In this document: in pieces, positions 1 to 9,528 of the stretch
How the letters are laid out: every line of letters begins with the position of its first letter
How positions within the stretch are numbered: position 1 is the stretch's first letter
NCBI GenBank assembly: GCA_003988855.1
Contig: QYAI01000267.1
Location: forward strand, 1 to 16,123
Direction of reading: 5' to 3'
Length of the DNA: 16,123 nucleotides
Source of the DNA: Arachnopeziza araneosa
Taxonomy: Eukaryota; Ascomycota; Leotiomycetes; Helotiales; Arachnopezizaceae
Notes under the pieces: model-generated
What the model was told of the DNA's origin: nothing
The model's database searches: none
Seen by the model: the letters and a program-made list of their open reading frames with translations, nothing else
Translations under genes and position numbers: made by a program

Positions 1-97
1 TCTTTGCTCTGGTCGTTCTTCCGAAATATACTATCGAGAGCTAGCTGAGGGCCAACGAGATTCTTATTTTATTGGCTGCTCCTCTGCCCCTCGTACA
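1..97 (-). mobile_element. LTR retrotransposon end (partial, cut by window edge)
   Basis: Read on the minus strand, this stretch begins TGTACGAGGG at 97 and aligns without gaps to the start of the solo LTR at 10603: roughly four fifths of the bases agree, a 20-base core (plus 54-73) is identical, and most differences are transitions. It interrupts the NLR reading frame directly after a CAG codon, so it is an insertion in that gene. Only the first 97 bases are in view; whether it is a solo LTR or a full element cannot be seen. The target-site repeat would be plus 98-102 (ctggt) and needs the other flank. Confidence 0.85.
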
Positions 98-2550
98 CTG
101 GTATGTTGGATCGGAGTCAAGCGTTGTTGGTCGAGAAGGTGCGATAGGCTCAATGAGTCCTCGTGAAAGGTTTATGACCATTTCCTGTTGTTCGGCCGTT
201 GATAAAAGTCTTCGGAGATGGTCCACGATTGAAACGAGCTATGCGGACGCTTTTTTGCAAAGGCAATGATACAATGAAGCTCAGATAACCGCATCCGCCC
301 TTCAGCGAACAGAATCCATTGCATCAGTGACACAGCTTTGAGCGCATCATCTTCATCATCATACCTTTGAATAAACAACTTGCGAAATAGAGTATCCAAT
401 TCTGGAGGAATCTCATCGAGCTTTCTTTTCATCCATTTCAGAGACTTTCCAACACCAGATTTCTTAAGCATAGATACAACAAGCACTGCCCATAAGAAAA
501 CACCACACGATTTCTGAAAGATTTTGTCTCCAAGTTTCGAAATTGTATCCATATACTTTGCTTCTTTACGTATAAATTCCAGAATGTCAGGTTCATTATG
601 GCGCTCGACTACCACTTCATGGCAGTTCTGAATTGAGATATGTGGATAATGGCGACTAGAGAGGCACACATTCAGCTGAGCTCCTGATGCCCATGCCGTT
701 GTAGTCAAATCTCGGAAGAAGTCTACAAGCTGACGGACTTCTTTTTCATCACACTCAACCATAGCATCAATAAACACAAAAGCGGGCTTGGAGTCAGAAG
801 ATGCGTAAGTATGTAATAAGAACTTTCGAAGGTCCTCTTCATACCACTCAACATGGCGTCGCGTAACCTTCCTTTGGACATATTCTGGTAGAAAATATGT
901 TAAAGCGCTAGGATCTTGTTGGAGAACTTGATGGAGAATTAAACGATACAGGCCGATTGGGCGTTTCTCTAGTGGATCAGTTCCTCGTGCATTGAAGAAG
1001 AAACCTGCAACGGTCGTCTCGGCCTTCGTGTATTTTTGTTCGGCACGACGAAGTGCTTCTTTCATAAGAGTTGACTTGCCAGCTCCAGGTTTCCCTTTAA
1101 TCCACAGAAGCCCATGGTGTGTCGATATATTCTGGCGTTCGTTCTCGTCACTATATTCTTTGGTTGAGAGTAGCCAGTTACAAGTGTTATCCAACGCAAC
1201 TCGGATGTTCGTCTCTCATACATATATTGTATCAAAGTGTAAAGTACGAAGAAACTCTAGGAAAATATTAATGTATGAACTGACAAATTCCAGGAGCTCT
1301 TACCCTTTCCTTCGAGTGTAAGGACAAGATCCACACAAGAAGTCAATTTGTGCTCGGCGAGCTGCAGAATAACAGAGACTAATTATTGTCTTAAAAACTT
1401 CGCAGCATCAGATTTATTTCAGCAGCAACGTTTTTATATCCAAGATCGGTAGCCCTTGAAAACTTGCACATATTTTCATGGTTTGCAGATATCGTCTCAG
1501 CGTGTTCACGAGGGTCATCCAACGATGAGGACCAGTCTGGCACTGTCTGAAGAAAGTAAGCAGACTAAAATTTGAAAGGTAAAGCTTGAAAAAATACTCG
1601 TACCTTTTGGTTCAAGGGGCCAATATTGATTCCCGTGCTCCCATAGGCTTCCTGAAATGTCCTAACTTTGAAGTTAAAAGTTCTCCATTGTGTGATAAAG
1701 GACTCTCGACTCAGTTCTAGCTCAGGATTGTCGATTCCAAGTGCTCGAAGCAGAGAAGGATTTGAATCTACTCTTAAGGTAAAACCAGCGACAGTTCTAA
1801 CTACCTCAGCCAGACTTGCAAGCCCGGGACTACCACGATGGGGTGTGCCGAGGAAGATAATTCCAACTGTTGACCTCACAATATCTTGGATTCCGTATTC
1901 GGTATCGGCCTTAGAACGCCGCAGCATCTTTAACAATGATTATTTAGATGTCTCAAACTATGAAATTCAACTACATTATCTTACCTCTTTAACGACAAGC
2001 CCTCCCAGAGAATGGGCTACGAAGATGACAGGTCTACGCAGAGGCTTATCTCTCCTCAATGAGAACAATAGGTCCTTTGCATGGGCAAAAAGATTATTCT
2101 TGCTCGAGCTAGAAAATCCTTTCGTGACTTTTGAGTCAAAGCCCCATACTAAGATCCGTGATTGATCGCAGTCGCGTGGTAGAAAGTCACGTGACAAATG
2201 AGAGCCTGATTGTGATATTGCTGGAGTTACGAGATCCTCTTCACTCTCGTCAATTTCGGAGTGATGGCCATATAGAGACCTTTTACATAATCGACTGAAG
2301 CGGCTGACTGGTGCAGAGCGATTGCTAACCCAAGCTGAACTGGGAGAAAGCGGAGGAATAGGAGTCGGTGGTAGCGTTGTTGAAGCAAAACTTTTATATG
2401 GATGACCACCTAGGCCATGGATTATAACGATACTATCGTTCTAACTCAGTATGATTTACTGCAGGCATAAAGTGAATAAACTTACTCTGCGGTGGGATGC
2501 GCTGGGTTGTGTAGAACTATAAAGCCCTGATCGGAGATGCTGGTCTCCAT
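98..2550 (-). pseudogene. Fungal NLR-type receptor (SesB-like hydrolase + NACHT), broken
   Basis: Predicted role, from the family: an intracellular STAND sensor in which a SesB-type alpha/beta-hydrolase effector is coupled to a NACHT ATPase, used in heterokaryon incompatibility or biotic sensing. Model: exon 1 2550-2486, exon 2 2432-1985, exon 3 1927-1604, exon 4 from 1546, last exon from 1256; introns 53, 57, 57 and 47 nt. Seen: IVIIHGLGGHPYKSF in exon 2, nucleophile elbow AHSLGG (Ser about residue 163), GTPHRGS (about 198), a DPREHAETIS stretch with NHENMCKF, then the P-loop GKPGAGKST (about 1098-1070), Walker B region FIDAMVECDE and SSRHYPHISI. Lesions: frame loss at 1391-1397, in-frame TGA at 1216-1218, frame change between 172 and 238, then an LTR at 97. 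The start ATG was chosen because it gives the family-like N-terminus ending HPTAD across the first splice. The C-terminal sensor repeats are absent from view. Very unlikely to make the full receptor. Confidence 0.9.
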
Positions 2551-3839
2551 GCTGCTTGCCAGGATCAGAGGCACACAGACTAAAAACCAATACACCCTGA
2601 TTTCTCAGACAGACTTGCGGGTTATCATCAAGGAAGATCGATAGATGGAGATGAATTGCTTCGAATCCAATATTGAGGAGGCATAGAAAGCAATCATTGA
2701 TGGAGGATAAGGCTCCGGCTCTGGACAAGTGGCGGACACAGCCACCGCCTACTCAAGTACAAGATGCTTCACAACTTTGTGGCCTCAGGATGCGAGTTCT
2801 TTTATTGAGGACAGCTCCAAAGATACTCGTTCTATCTCAAAGATGTTCTCCAATTCCAAATCGTATGCCATTCAGTCCTTGAATATGGATGAGTACATTG
2901 TTAAATTCCTTTGTAATACAATATCTCTATATTTCATCCGAGGCACAAAGCAAGCGCATCAACTAAACCGTTATATAAGCCAAAATCGCATTTCTCAAGA
3001 CTTCTCCTAGCAATCTCTCCGTTAATCTATTTGAACGCAGTCTACAATGAGAAATACTAAAGTTACAAAAGAGAGGTTTCCATTCATCAGATTTATATAA
3101 GAGTAGAGCATACATCCAATCCCATACAGTGTCATACAATCGTTTGCTTCAAAAATATGTTTGAGAAAGTCAACCTTCAGCTCGTCGGGTATTTCTTAAG
3201 GTGATCTCTCTTCTAATTACTCAAATTCATTTCCTCAATTTCACAATGAGTTCTAAAAGTAGAGTTCTCGATATGCTACTTGCATAGCACTTTTCCAGAT
3301 TGGATCGCATCCAAGACTATAAAGAGATGCCTTTCGTTAGCTAGCTGTAACTATGACAATCTCTGGATGTGGATTTCTGTGAAGAGTATGTAAGCCGACT
3401 GAAGACAATTTTGTTAGAAATAAGTCGTAGATTAGATCGAGCACGCTCGGTTGACATTCGCATAACAAATTGACAGTATACGAAGGTCTTGTAGTTGTTG
3501 TTGCTTGTTGCCATGGACCGAAGTAATTATTCACGGGATTCGGCCGGAAGACAAAATCCATAGCTGATCGCTGCGGTAATGCAATCTCGAAAGTTCAAAA
3601 ATTTGTTTCAGAAATCAAAAACTGGATCAACATCTAAGGCTGTGAAACAATTCATTCAACCCACATCAATAAAGGTAAGCACGACTCATAGAAGATTCGT
3701 AGTGCTTCATGATTCCTTCCTATTCCGTCATGCGACATGTTCACACTCTTTGTGGCTAAGAATTCTAGAGTCTATTTAAGAGGAACCTGGAACTTTCCAG
3801 AGCTAAGTATAATCATCACAAACTCCACGATACTCAACA
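2551..3839. other. Intergenic, no supported gene
   Basis: AT-rich sequence between the minus-strand NLR and the plus-strand small Cys-rich gene, holding both upstream regions. Two short open frames lie back to back: one on minus 3561-3337 (74 codons, no recognised motif) and one on plus from 3579 that stays open for 32 basic, Ser/Lys-rich codons and meets a good donor (AAAG/GTAAGC) at 3675. I found no acceptor that keeps this second frame joined to the gene at 3840. Neither is annotated as a gene. TATTTAAG at 3773-3780, 60 bases before the ATG at 3840, could be a TATA-like element for that gene. Confidence 0.5.
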
Positions 3840-4129
3840 ATGTGTTGCAAAACCAACATTTTCTGTACCAACTGCAAGCGAAACTACGAAAGCATTACTT
3901 TTTGCCCTGAACACAAGAAGAAGAGAGATGCGGAGAAGGGGGGATATTCTGCTAAGGAATGTGAGGATTTTGAGCAGGTTGATAAACTTATTGATCAGTA
4001 CAACGGAGAGCATGTTTGCCCAGCAATGTGAGTTTATTTGTTTGAAGATACAATTCCCCGAACTAACACCACAGGCTTCGACGAGTTAGAGAACCAGGAT
4101 GGCCATTTGATGACAAGTCTTCAGCATGA
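3840..4129 (+). CDS. Small Cys-rich protein, two exons, function unknown
   Basis: Exon 1 is 3840-4027 and exon 2 is 4075-4129. The 47-nt intron has donor GTGAGT, a textbook CTAAC branch site and acceptor CACAG. The product is 80 residues. It has Cys at 2, 3, 9, 12, 22, 41 and 60 and His at 25 and 58; C9-x2-C12 followed by C22-x2-H25 suggests a small zinc knuckle, which is inference. A charged Lys/Glu-rich centre follows and the C-terminus is REPGWPFDDKSSA. There is no signal peptide, so it is probably intracellular, unlike most Cys-rich fungal effectors. The ATG sits in a good fungal context (caacaATG), with TATTTAAG 60 bases upstream. Small proteins starting Met-Cys with several early Cys are common in ascomycetes, but I cannot name a family. 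Confidence 0.65.
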
Positions 4130-4532
4130 AGGACAGCTGTAGGATAAAGTGAGAGAAAGCTGTAAAGTTCATCGTGGAGGACGGATTTTTCGATGCGTAC
4201 ATGTCCATATTTCCTAGGGAGGGGTAATGCCTTGAAGCCCGTGTAGTATGGTTGAAAATCAGCTCGGATCCTTGTTGAGGGCTTTTACTTCTAGAATTCA
4301 TAACACAATCTTGGGCCAAAACTGCGTAATATGCTTGTAGTGTAGAGTTTACATAGGCTGACTCAACTCGATCTACAACGAGTATTGCTGTGTAATTCCT
4401 CCAATCTCGCTTTCCATAATCTATAGCAGAGTAGATAAGAAGTGCGAGAATGGTTAAAAATTTGAGAGAAAAAATAGAACGCACTGAAGCAACTAACGCA
4501 ACAGCTACAGTAACAGCAACCACAACATTCAC
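4086..4532 (-). other. Doubtful antisense ORF with membrane-like N-terminus
   Basis: This open frame of 148 codons starts with GTG; no ATG lies between the upstream in-frame stop and the hydrophobic part, so as a fungal gene it would need an upstream exon. It begins with two hydrophobic stretches (Val/Ala-rich, then FLTILALLIYSAI) and continues with four N-glycosylation sequons (NYT, NST, NHT, NFT), as a type II membrane or secreted protein might. It overlaps exon 2 of the small Cys-rich gene on the other strand. The hydrophobic head comes partly from a GCAACA-like simple repeat on the plus strand (about 4495-4530), which weakens it. No family recognised. Confidence 0.2.
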
Positions 4533-5238
4533 GATGTGCTGGGAACAGCATACTATTTGCCCAAAATATCAGACAAGCTGTACGAGATCACTACGTTGCA
4601 AATATCAACGAGGGAAAAATAAAGTGGATCGCAGAAACTGCTCTGCTAATAAGTCAACGTTGTTGTTATTCTCATTGTAGGTTCATGGAGAGGCAACTGA
4701 ACGATCACTGATAGCATACAGCGAGCACCATTGCGTCGAGACTGCAGAACAGAATCCTTTCAATCTCAATGGCCACACAGACACAGACCATTCGCCATTC
4801 TATAAACAACCATACGAGCAGAAACAGGGTTGAAAGCGCAAAGCAGAGAGCAGTGGTGACGAAAACGAAAACAGGGCGAATTAGCAGAAGTTAGAAAGCA
4901 TGTCATTCTAGGATAATGATACAAAGAGATTTGTAATGGAAGAGACCATATGCATCATGAATCAGATGGTCTGATATCTATTCAGTTTAGAATCGAAGTC
5001 TTTGTGATTATGTGAGTCTGGGACAATGTGTCCGAGCGTTCTGGTGACATTCAACCAGCCACTTTCAAGCCACCTTGCCTCTTGGTCATACATACTGTCT
5101 CTTCAACCCAACTTCACGATACGGAAGGGTTTGGTGGGTTCTCAAGGGCTTCCTATTTAGATTCTGTTACCCTCACAGCGGGCTGTGGATTTTATTCTAC
5201 CAAGCTCACATGCCTTCCGCCAAATACCAACATTGGTG
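4130..5238. other. Intergenic region upstream of the mannosidase
   Basis: Apart from the doubtful minus-strand frame at 4086-4532, I see no gene here. It contains a degenerate GCAACA-type simple repeat (about 4495-4530) and the palindrome at 5021-5033. The last several hundred bases are presumably the promoter and 5' leader of the GH47 gene. A short plus-strand open frame at 5028-5291 overlaps the mannosidase start in another frame and has no recognisable content. Confidence 0.5.
5021..5033 (+). promoter_or_regulatory. Palindrome resembling a UPR element (candidate)
   Basis: GGACAATGTGTCC has perfect arms GGACA/TGTCC around three bases, about 206 bases before the chosen mannosidase ATG. The classical Hac1-bound UPRE of yeast KAR2 contains GGACAGCGTGTCC; this site differs only by two central transitions. 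HTM1/MNL1-type genes belong to the ER-stress response in yeast, so the location makes sense. Those two changes fall inside the CAGCGTG core, so binding is uncertain. Confidence 0.3.
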
Positions 5239-8200
5239 ATGCCACTGCGATGGCCAGCTTTGCTGGACAGCAGCAATCTCTTTGCGCATAGTCTAGGAGC
5301 AAGATGGATCTTCCTAGGGGTCTTCTCAATATGGCTGGCGGTGGCCAGCGCAATGACTCCGAAGCGTATAGCGGAGTTGCGACAAGAGACTGTAGAAATG
5401 TTCTATCATGGCTTCGACAACTACATGGACATTGCGTTCCCCGAGGATGAGGTTAGAATGGCTTAGAATACAATGTTACATCTGCTAATAGCGATAGCTA
5501 CGGCCTGTATCTTGCGTCCCCTTGATGCGCGATCAACGAAACCCCCGAAACGTGGAGATCAATGATGTGCTGGGCAACTATTCCCTTACCCTGATAGACA
5601 GTCTTTCGACCTTGGCAATACTGGCTTCTGCACCGGCAGATAACCTAGGGACAGGACCAAAAGCTCTGCAGGACTTCCAGGATGGCATAGCTTCCTTGGT
5701 GCTGCAATATGGGGATGGTACACTTGGATCTGCTGGGGAAGGATTACGGGGCCGAGGTTTCGATGTTGATAGCAAAGTCCAGGTTTTTGAGACTGTTATA
5801 CGGGGAGTTGGTGGATTATTGAGCGCCCATCTCTTTGCATCCGGAGAACTGCCAATTGCGGGCTATAACTCCAAACCTACTCAATCTTCCACGAAAAAAC
5901 TTCAGAAGGGAGAGATACCTGCGATCGCTTGGTCAAATGGAATCAAGTATAATGGACAACTTCTTCGACTTGCGTTGGATCTTGCGCAGCGTTTGCTTCC
6001 AGCTTTTTATACCGCGACTGGCATGCCATACCCTAGAGTAAATCTGCGTCATGGCATTCCTTTCTATCTAAACTCTCCTCTTCACCAAGCTTCTTCCAGT
6101 GATTCGGAGAAAGATGGTCCCCAGGAGATTACCGAGACCTGTAGCGCTGGTGCTGGAAGTTTAGTTCTGGAGTTTACAGTCTTGAGCAGACTGACTGGGG
6201 ACCAAAGATTTGAACAGCTCGCCAAAAGAGCGTTCTGGGCTGTATGGAGTAGACGGAGTCCCATCGGCCTCCTTGGAGCTGGTGTCGATGCGGAGAATGG
6301 ACATTGGATAGGTCCATACTCTGGAATAGGAGCAGGAACTGATAGTTTCTTTGAATATGCGCTGAAAACTCATATTTTACTTTCTGGACACGATCAACCA
6401 AATTTAACAATGCCGTCACAAGAATCGCAGCAGCCATGGCTGGATCCAAACAGTATTTTTGCACCCCTAACCACTAGTGAAAACTCCCCTGAAGCTTTTT
6501 TGGCAGCTTGGCATGAAGCCCACGCGGCTGTCAAGAGACATTTGTATAGTGGAATCCACCACCCTCATTATGTGAATGTTCACTTGTCAACCGGATCTCC
6601 TCAAGCCTATTGGATTGACAGTCTTGGTGCATACTATCCAGGTCTTCTGACTCTGGCTGGAGAAGTAGACGAAGCTATTGAGACAAATCTTCTTTATACT
6701 GCATTGTGGACTCGATATGCTGCTCTTCCTGAACGATGGTCTGTAAAAGACGGTCATGTGGAGGGCGGACTAGGATGGTGGCCTGGACGACCTGAATTTA
6801 TTGAATCAAATTATCACATATACCGAGCCACTCGAGATCCTTGGTACCTTCATGTTGGAGAAATGGTATTGAAAGATATCAAACGTAGATGTTGGACAGA
6901 ATGCGGTTGGTCTGGACTGCAAGATGTGGTGACTGGTGAGAAGAGTGATCGGATGGAGAGTTTCTTCCTTGGAGAGACAGCAAAATACCTTTATCTTCTT
7001 TTCGACCCAGAACATCCACTAAACAAACTTGATGCAGCATATGTATTCACAACGGAAGGTCATCCGCTGATTATTCCAAAGGAAAAGACGTCAATACCAA
7101 AACGAAAGAAAATTGCTTTAAAGGACTTGGTCACTGATGCTGGCAAGCAACTACGAGATACTTGTCCAGTACCACTACCATCGGTACCTTTCAGCATTTC
7201 CAATACAGCAGCCAGGCGTGATATATTCCATGCAGCAAGCCTTATTGGACTAGACCGAATCCCAAACTATCACACGATCGAGACACCTCATCAAACCACA
7301 TCCCATTCAACACCTACGTCACACATCATGACAAATTATACATATTATCCCTGGACTCTACCTTCTAGTCTCATACCTACAAATGGTTCATGTGATCGAA
7401 TTCCGATAAAACCAACATTTACCATCGAATTTCCCACACAAGCTGTTCCACAGGCCTCAACGGCATCAAACGAAAACTTCATCGTATTTGCTGCACAGAA
7501 TCTCTTACGTGTTGATAGGGGAATCTACGTAAAGAGTTTGAGTGCGTTGAAGCTTGGAATGGTTCACGAGAGCCCAAGTCCATTTAGAGCCGTCGATGGA
7601 GGACAATTAATGGAAAGTTGGCGAGTATGGAGTATTGCAGGTATGCCACTTGGCCGCGATGAACAGATCTTCATTCCACGCGATGTTATTGGAGAGATGA
7701 ATGATCCCTCATTTACACGTGTGAGAGATTCGATCATGTTGGACCTTGTACTACAAATGAATACTTTTGACGAATCGACGAACGTGACGGATATTGAAGA
7801 TGAACCTTACGAGGACGACGAACTTTATGAAATGGAAGTGGACGAAGGAATCAGCAGCGCCGGATTAGCAAAAGAATATGCTACTCTCTTTTCCTCACTC
7901 CTGTCCTCTTTCCTGCCATCGCCATCACCCAACTCGCCTCCGAAGCCGCCTCCAGTCAAGAAAACGTACCCAAATCAATTTCTCACTGCCATCACCCCTA
8001 CTGGTATTGGCGCCGCGCCTCTCCCCGATGTACCTGATGCACCCCCTGAGCCAATCACCGACAAGCTGTCATGGAGTAGCGTTTATTTTGCAGGCGATTT
8101 ATGCAAAGGCGTTTTAGACACTCATGTACCCCGCGAACACGAAATTTTGGTCATTCGGAGAGGAGGGTGCACGTTTACTGATAAGATGGCAAATATCCCA

Positions 8201-8533
8201 TCCTTCACACCAACTTTCAAATCTCTCAAGCTCGTGATAATCATATCTTCAGAAAATGACGACAATGGTCATCTTCACGGTTCTTCCGATCTCAACTCAG
8301 ACGAAGCTCGAAGGAATTTTGATCTCGAAGGCGGATATTTGATCAGACCTTTGGTTGATAAAGTTCAAACCACACCTAGTGGTTTAATCAGGCATAATAG
8401 CATATCTATGGTGATGGTTGGAGGTGGAGAGGAAGCTGAAAATATGCTGAGGGGTGCGAGATCTATTGGAGTGCGAAGGAGATATCACATCGACAGCGGT
8501 GGATTAGTTGTCGGAAATATCCTTGTGGTGTGA
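5239..8533 (+). CDS. MNL1: GH47 EDEM/Htm1-like ER mannosidase, PA-like C-terminus
   Basis: Family role: trims alpha-1,2-mannose from N-glycans of misfolded glycoproteins in the ER, marking them for Yos9/OS-9 recognition and ERAD. Exon 1 5239-5451, intron 5452-5497 (46 nt, GTTAGA...GATAG), exon 2 5498-8533; 1082 residues. The splice restores the conserved stretch EDE/LRPVSC. Hydrophobic segment 23-38 ending ASA is a signal peptide or anchor. GH47 domain is about residues 50-600: GNYSLTLIDSLSTL at 97, FETVIRGVGGLLSAH with acid E169, TDSFFEY with D353, RPEFIES with E504, and TTEGHP with T590, the expected calcium ligand. All acids and the Thr match GH47 catalytic positions. A long linker follows, with an acidic stretch near 833-855 and a Pro-rich part near 885-910, then a PA-like domain (about 915-1075, with VIRRGGCTFTDKM near 955). 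No HDEL-type tail: it ends GNILVV. No internal stop. An earlier in-frame ATG at 5185 is possible but makes a longer n-region. Confidence 0.96.
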
Positions 8534-9004
8534 GTCGACAAACTTCACTTGAGGGGGTATCGGAAATAGAGTCTTCACGGAAGAGCAGGAAGAGCAAGAA
8601 GACCACTACCTATGTATTTTCAAAAGACCTGCCTCCAAACATGGACATCTTGTAAAGGTTACATATGGGGTTTTATATCGGCGTTTGGCATAGCATAGGA
8701 AGATATTAGCCCATATTCAATCCTTCACGTTACGCATGTAATGTTCTACTTTCAGTTGATGGAAATCCCGAATGCATTTATCCTCTCAAGTCTCTTCATT
8801 GCCAGAGTTTGCCTTTTATCCATTAAATATAATCCCTCGACTCTCCCTATTTTATTCAGAATACCCATATTCCCATATTACTCGACGACAAAACCCCCAT
8901 CTAGTGAACAGAATCAAGATAATCCCAAACCAGCAGAGACCACTCCGAATCCCTTTCTCTACTTGAGCTCATTAGCATTGTGAAGAGTGAAGCAATTGAA
9001 ATTG
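8534..9004. other. 3' flank of the mannosidase, no gene seen
   Basis: Holds the 3' untranslated region of the GH47 gene and AT-rich sequence. Two overlapping short plus-strand frames (8741-8983 and 8772-8966) are hydrophobic or Pro/Ser-rich by composition and match nothing I know. The helicase relic on the minus strand points toward this gap. Confidence 0.5.
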
Positions 9005-9528
9005 TCAGCAAGACGTCTTAACAGGTCCGAAGATATACGAGGAAGAGCCTTGGGAAGATTGCGATGTGGAGAATCGTTTGCGGCGTCTCAGAAAGTCCAC
9101 GAATCTATCAATCGTCCAGTCCTTGAGACGATTATAGAAGAGGATTTGATCCATCAGAACAAATCTCGCATACTGTCCACGGCTCAACATGGCTAGAACG
9201 CGGTCCGTCTCTTTGAGAAAGCCAGCTCGAGCGTTATATCCTGCACGACTCATCAGAGTAATATGAATATCTCCTTCGATTCTCGAGGTACTATCAAGAG
9301 TGATTACTTTGATTCCGACCATCGGAGTGGATAGCGAATGCAGCCTGTTTCTCAAAAAGTCTCGTTAGGCAGCATAGGAGGTAGTTACCAGGATCTGCTG
9401 CACCTTGACTCCTTTTTGAAGAAGTTAGGAAAGGAGCTCAATAGCAACATCAACATTGACAGGATTATAGGTAGAACCGCTAGAGTCTTCGTGGGGTACA
9501 CTCGTAGAAAACGTGGTTAATGGAGGTC
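9005..9528 (-). pseudogene. SF1 (UPF1/AAA_12-like) helicase C-terminal relic
   Basis: One minus-strand frame is readable from about 9528 to the stop at 9005-9007 but is broken by TAA at 9425-9427 and at 9365-9367. Order of motifs: STYNPVNVDVAIELL, LLQKGVKVQQILVTTSYAA, then VGIKVITLDSTSRIEGD, ITLMSRAGYNARAGFLKETD and RVLAMLSRGQYARFVL. These line up with the second RecA domain of UPF1/SEN1-like helicases: ILV-TPY-AQ, V-T(V/L)D-FQG-E-D, GFL-d-RLNVALTRA. Key residues are degraded: the FQG of motif V reads TSR, and the Arg finger motif LTRAR reads LSRGQ. Both stops fit CAA to TAA changes (one lies where YAAQ is expected). The N-terminal Walker A/B half is not recognisable upstream to 10600. Clearly non-functional; exact subfamily unsure. 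Confidence 0.7.

Noticed and set aside
1216..1218. Readthrough, selenocysteine or intron removal of the NLR TGA
   Set aside because: No GT-AG pair of spliceable size removes it, filamentous ascomycetes are not known to use Sec, and there are further breaks in the gene.
1668..2165. Plus-strand open frame of 165 codons
   Set aside because: It is antisense to the hydrolase exons of the NLR, which have clear motifs and splice sites on the minus strand; the plus frame has none.
2456..2728. Minus-strand open frame covering the NLR start
   Set aside because: Another frame of the same strand gives the family-like N-terminus that splices into the HGLGGHP motif; this one shows no domain and runs through the donor site.
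4363..4680. Cys-rich minus frame (4363-4551) and plus frame (4450-4680)
   Set aside because: Both come from the GCAACA-like simple repeat and its complement; the repeated Cys or Thr are compositional.
8741..8983. Small plus-strand hydrophobic frames after the mannosidase
   Set aside because: Two overlapping frames of low-complexity composition, with no motif or splice support.
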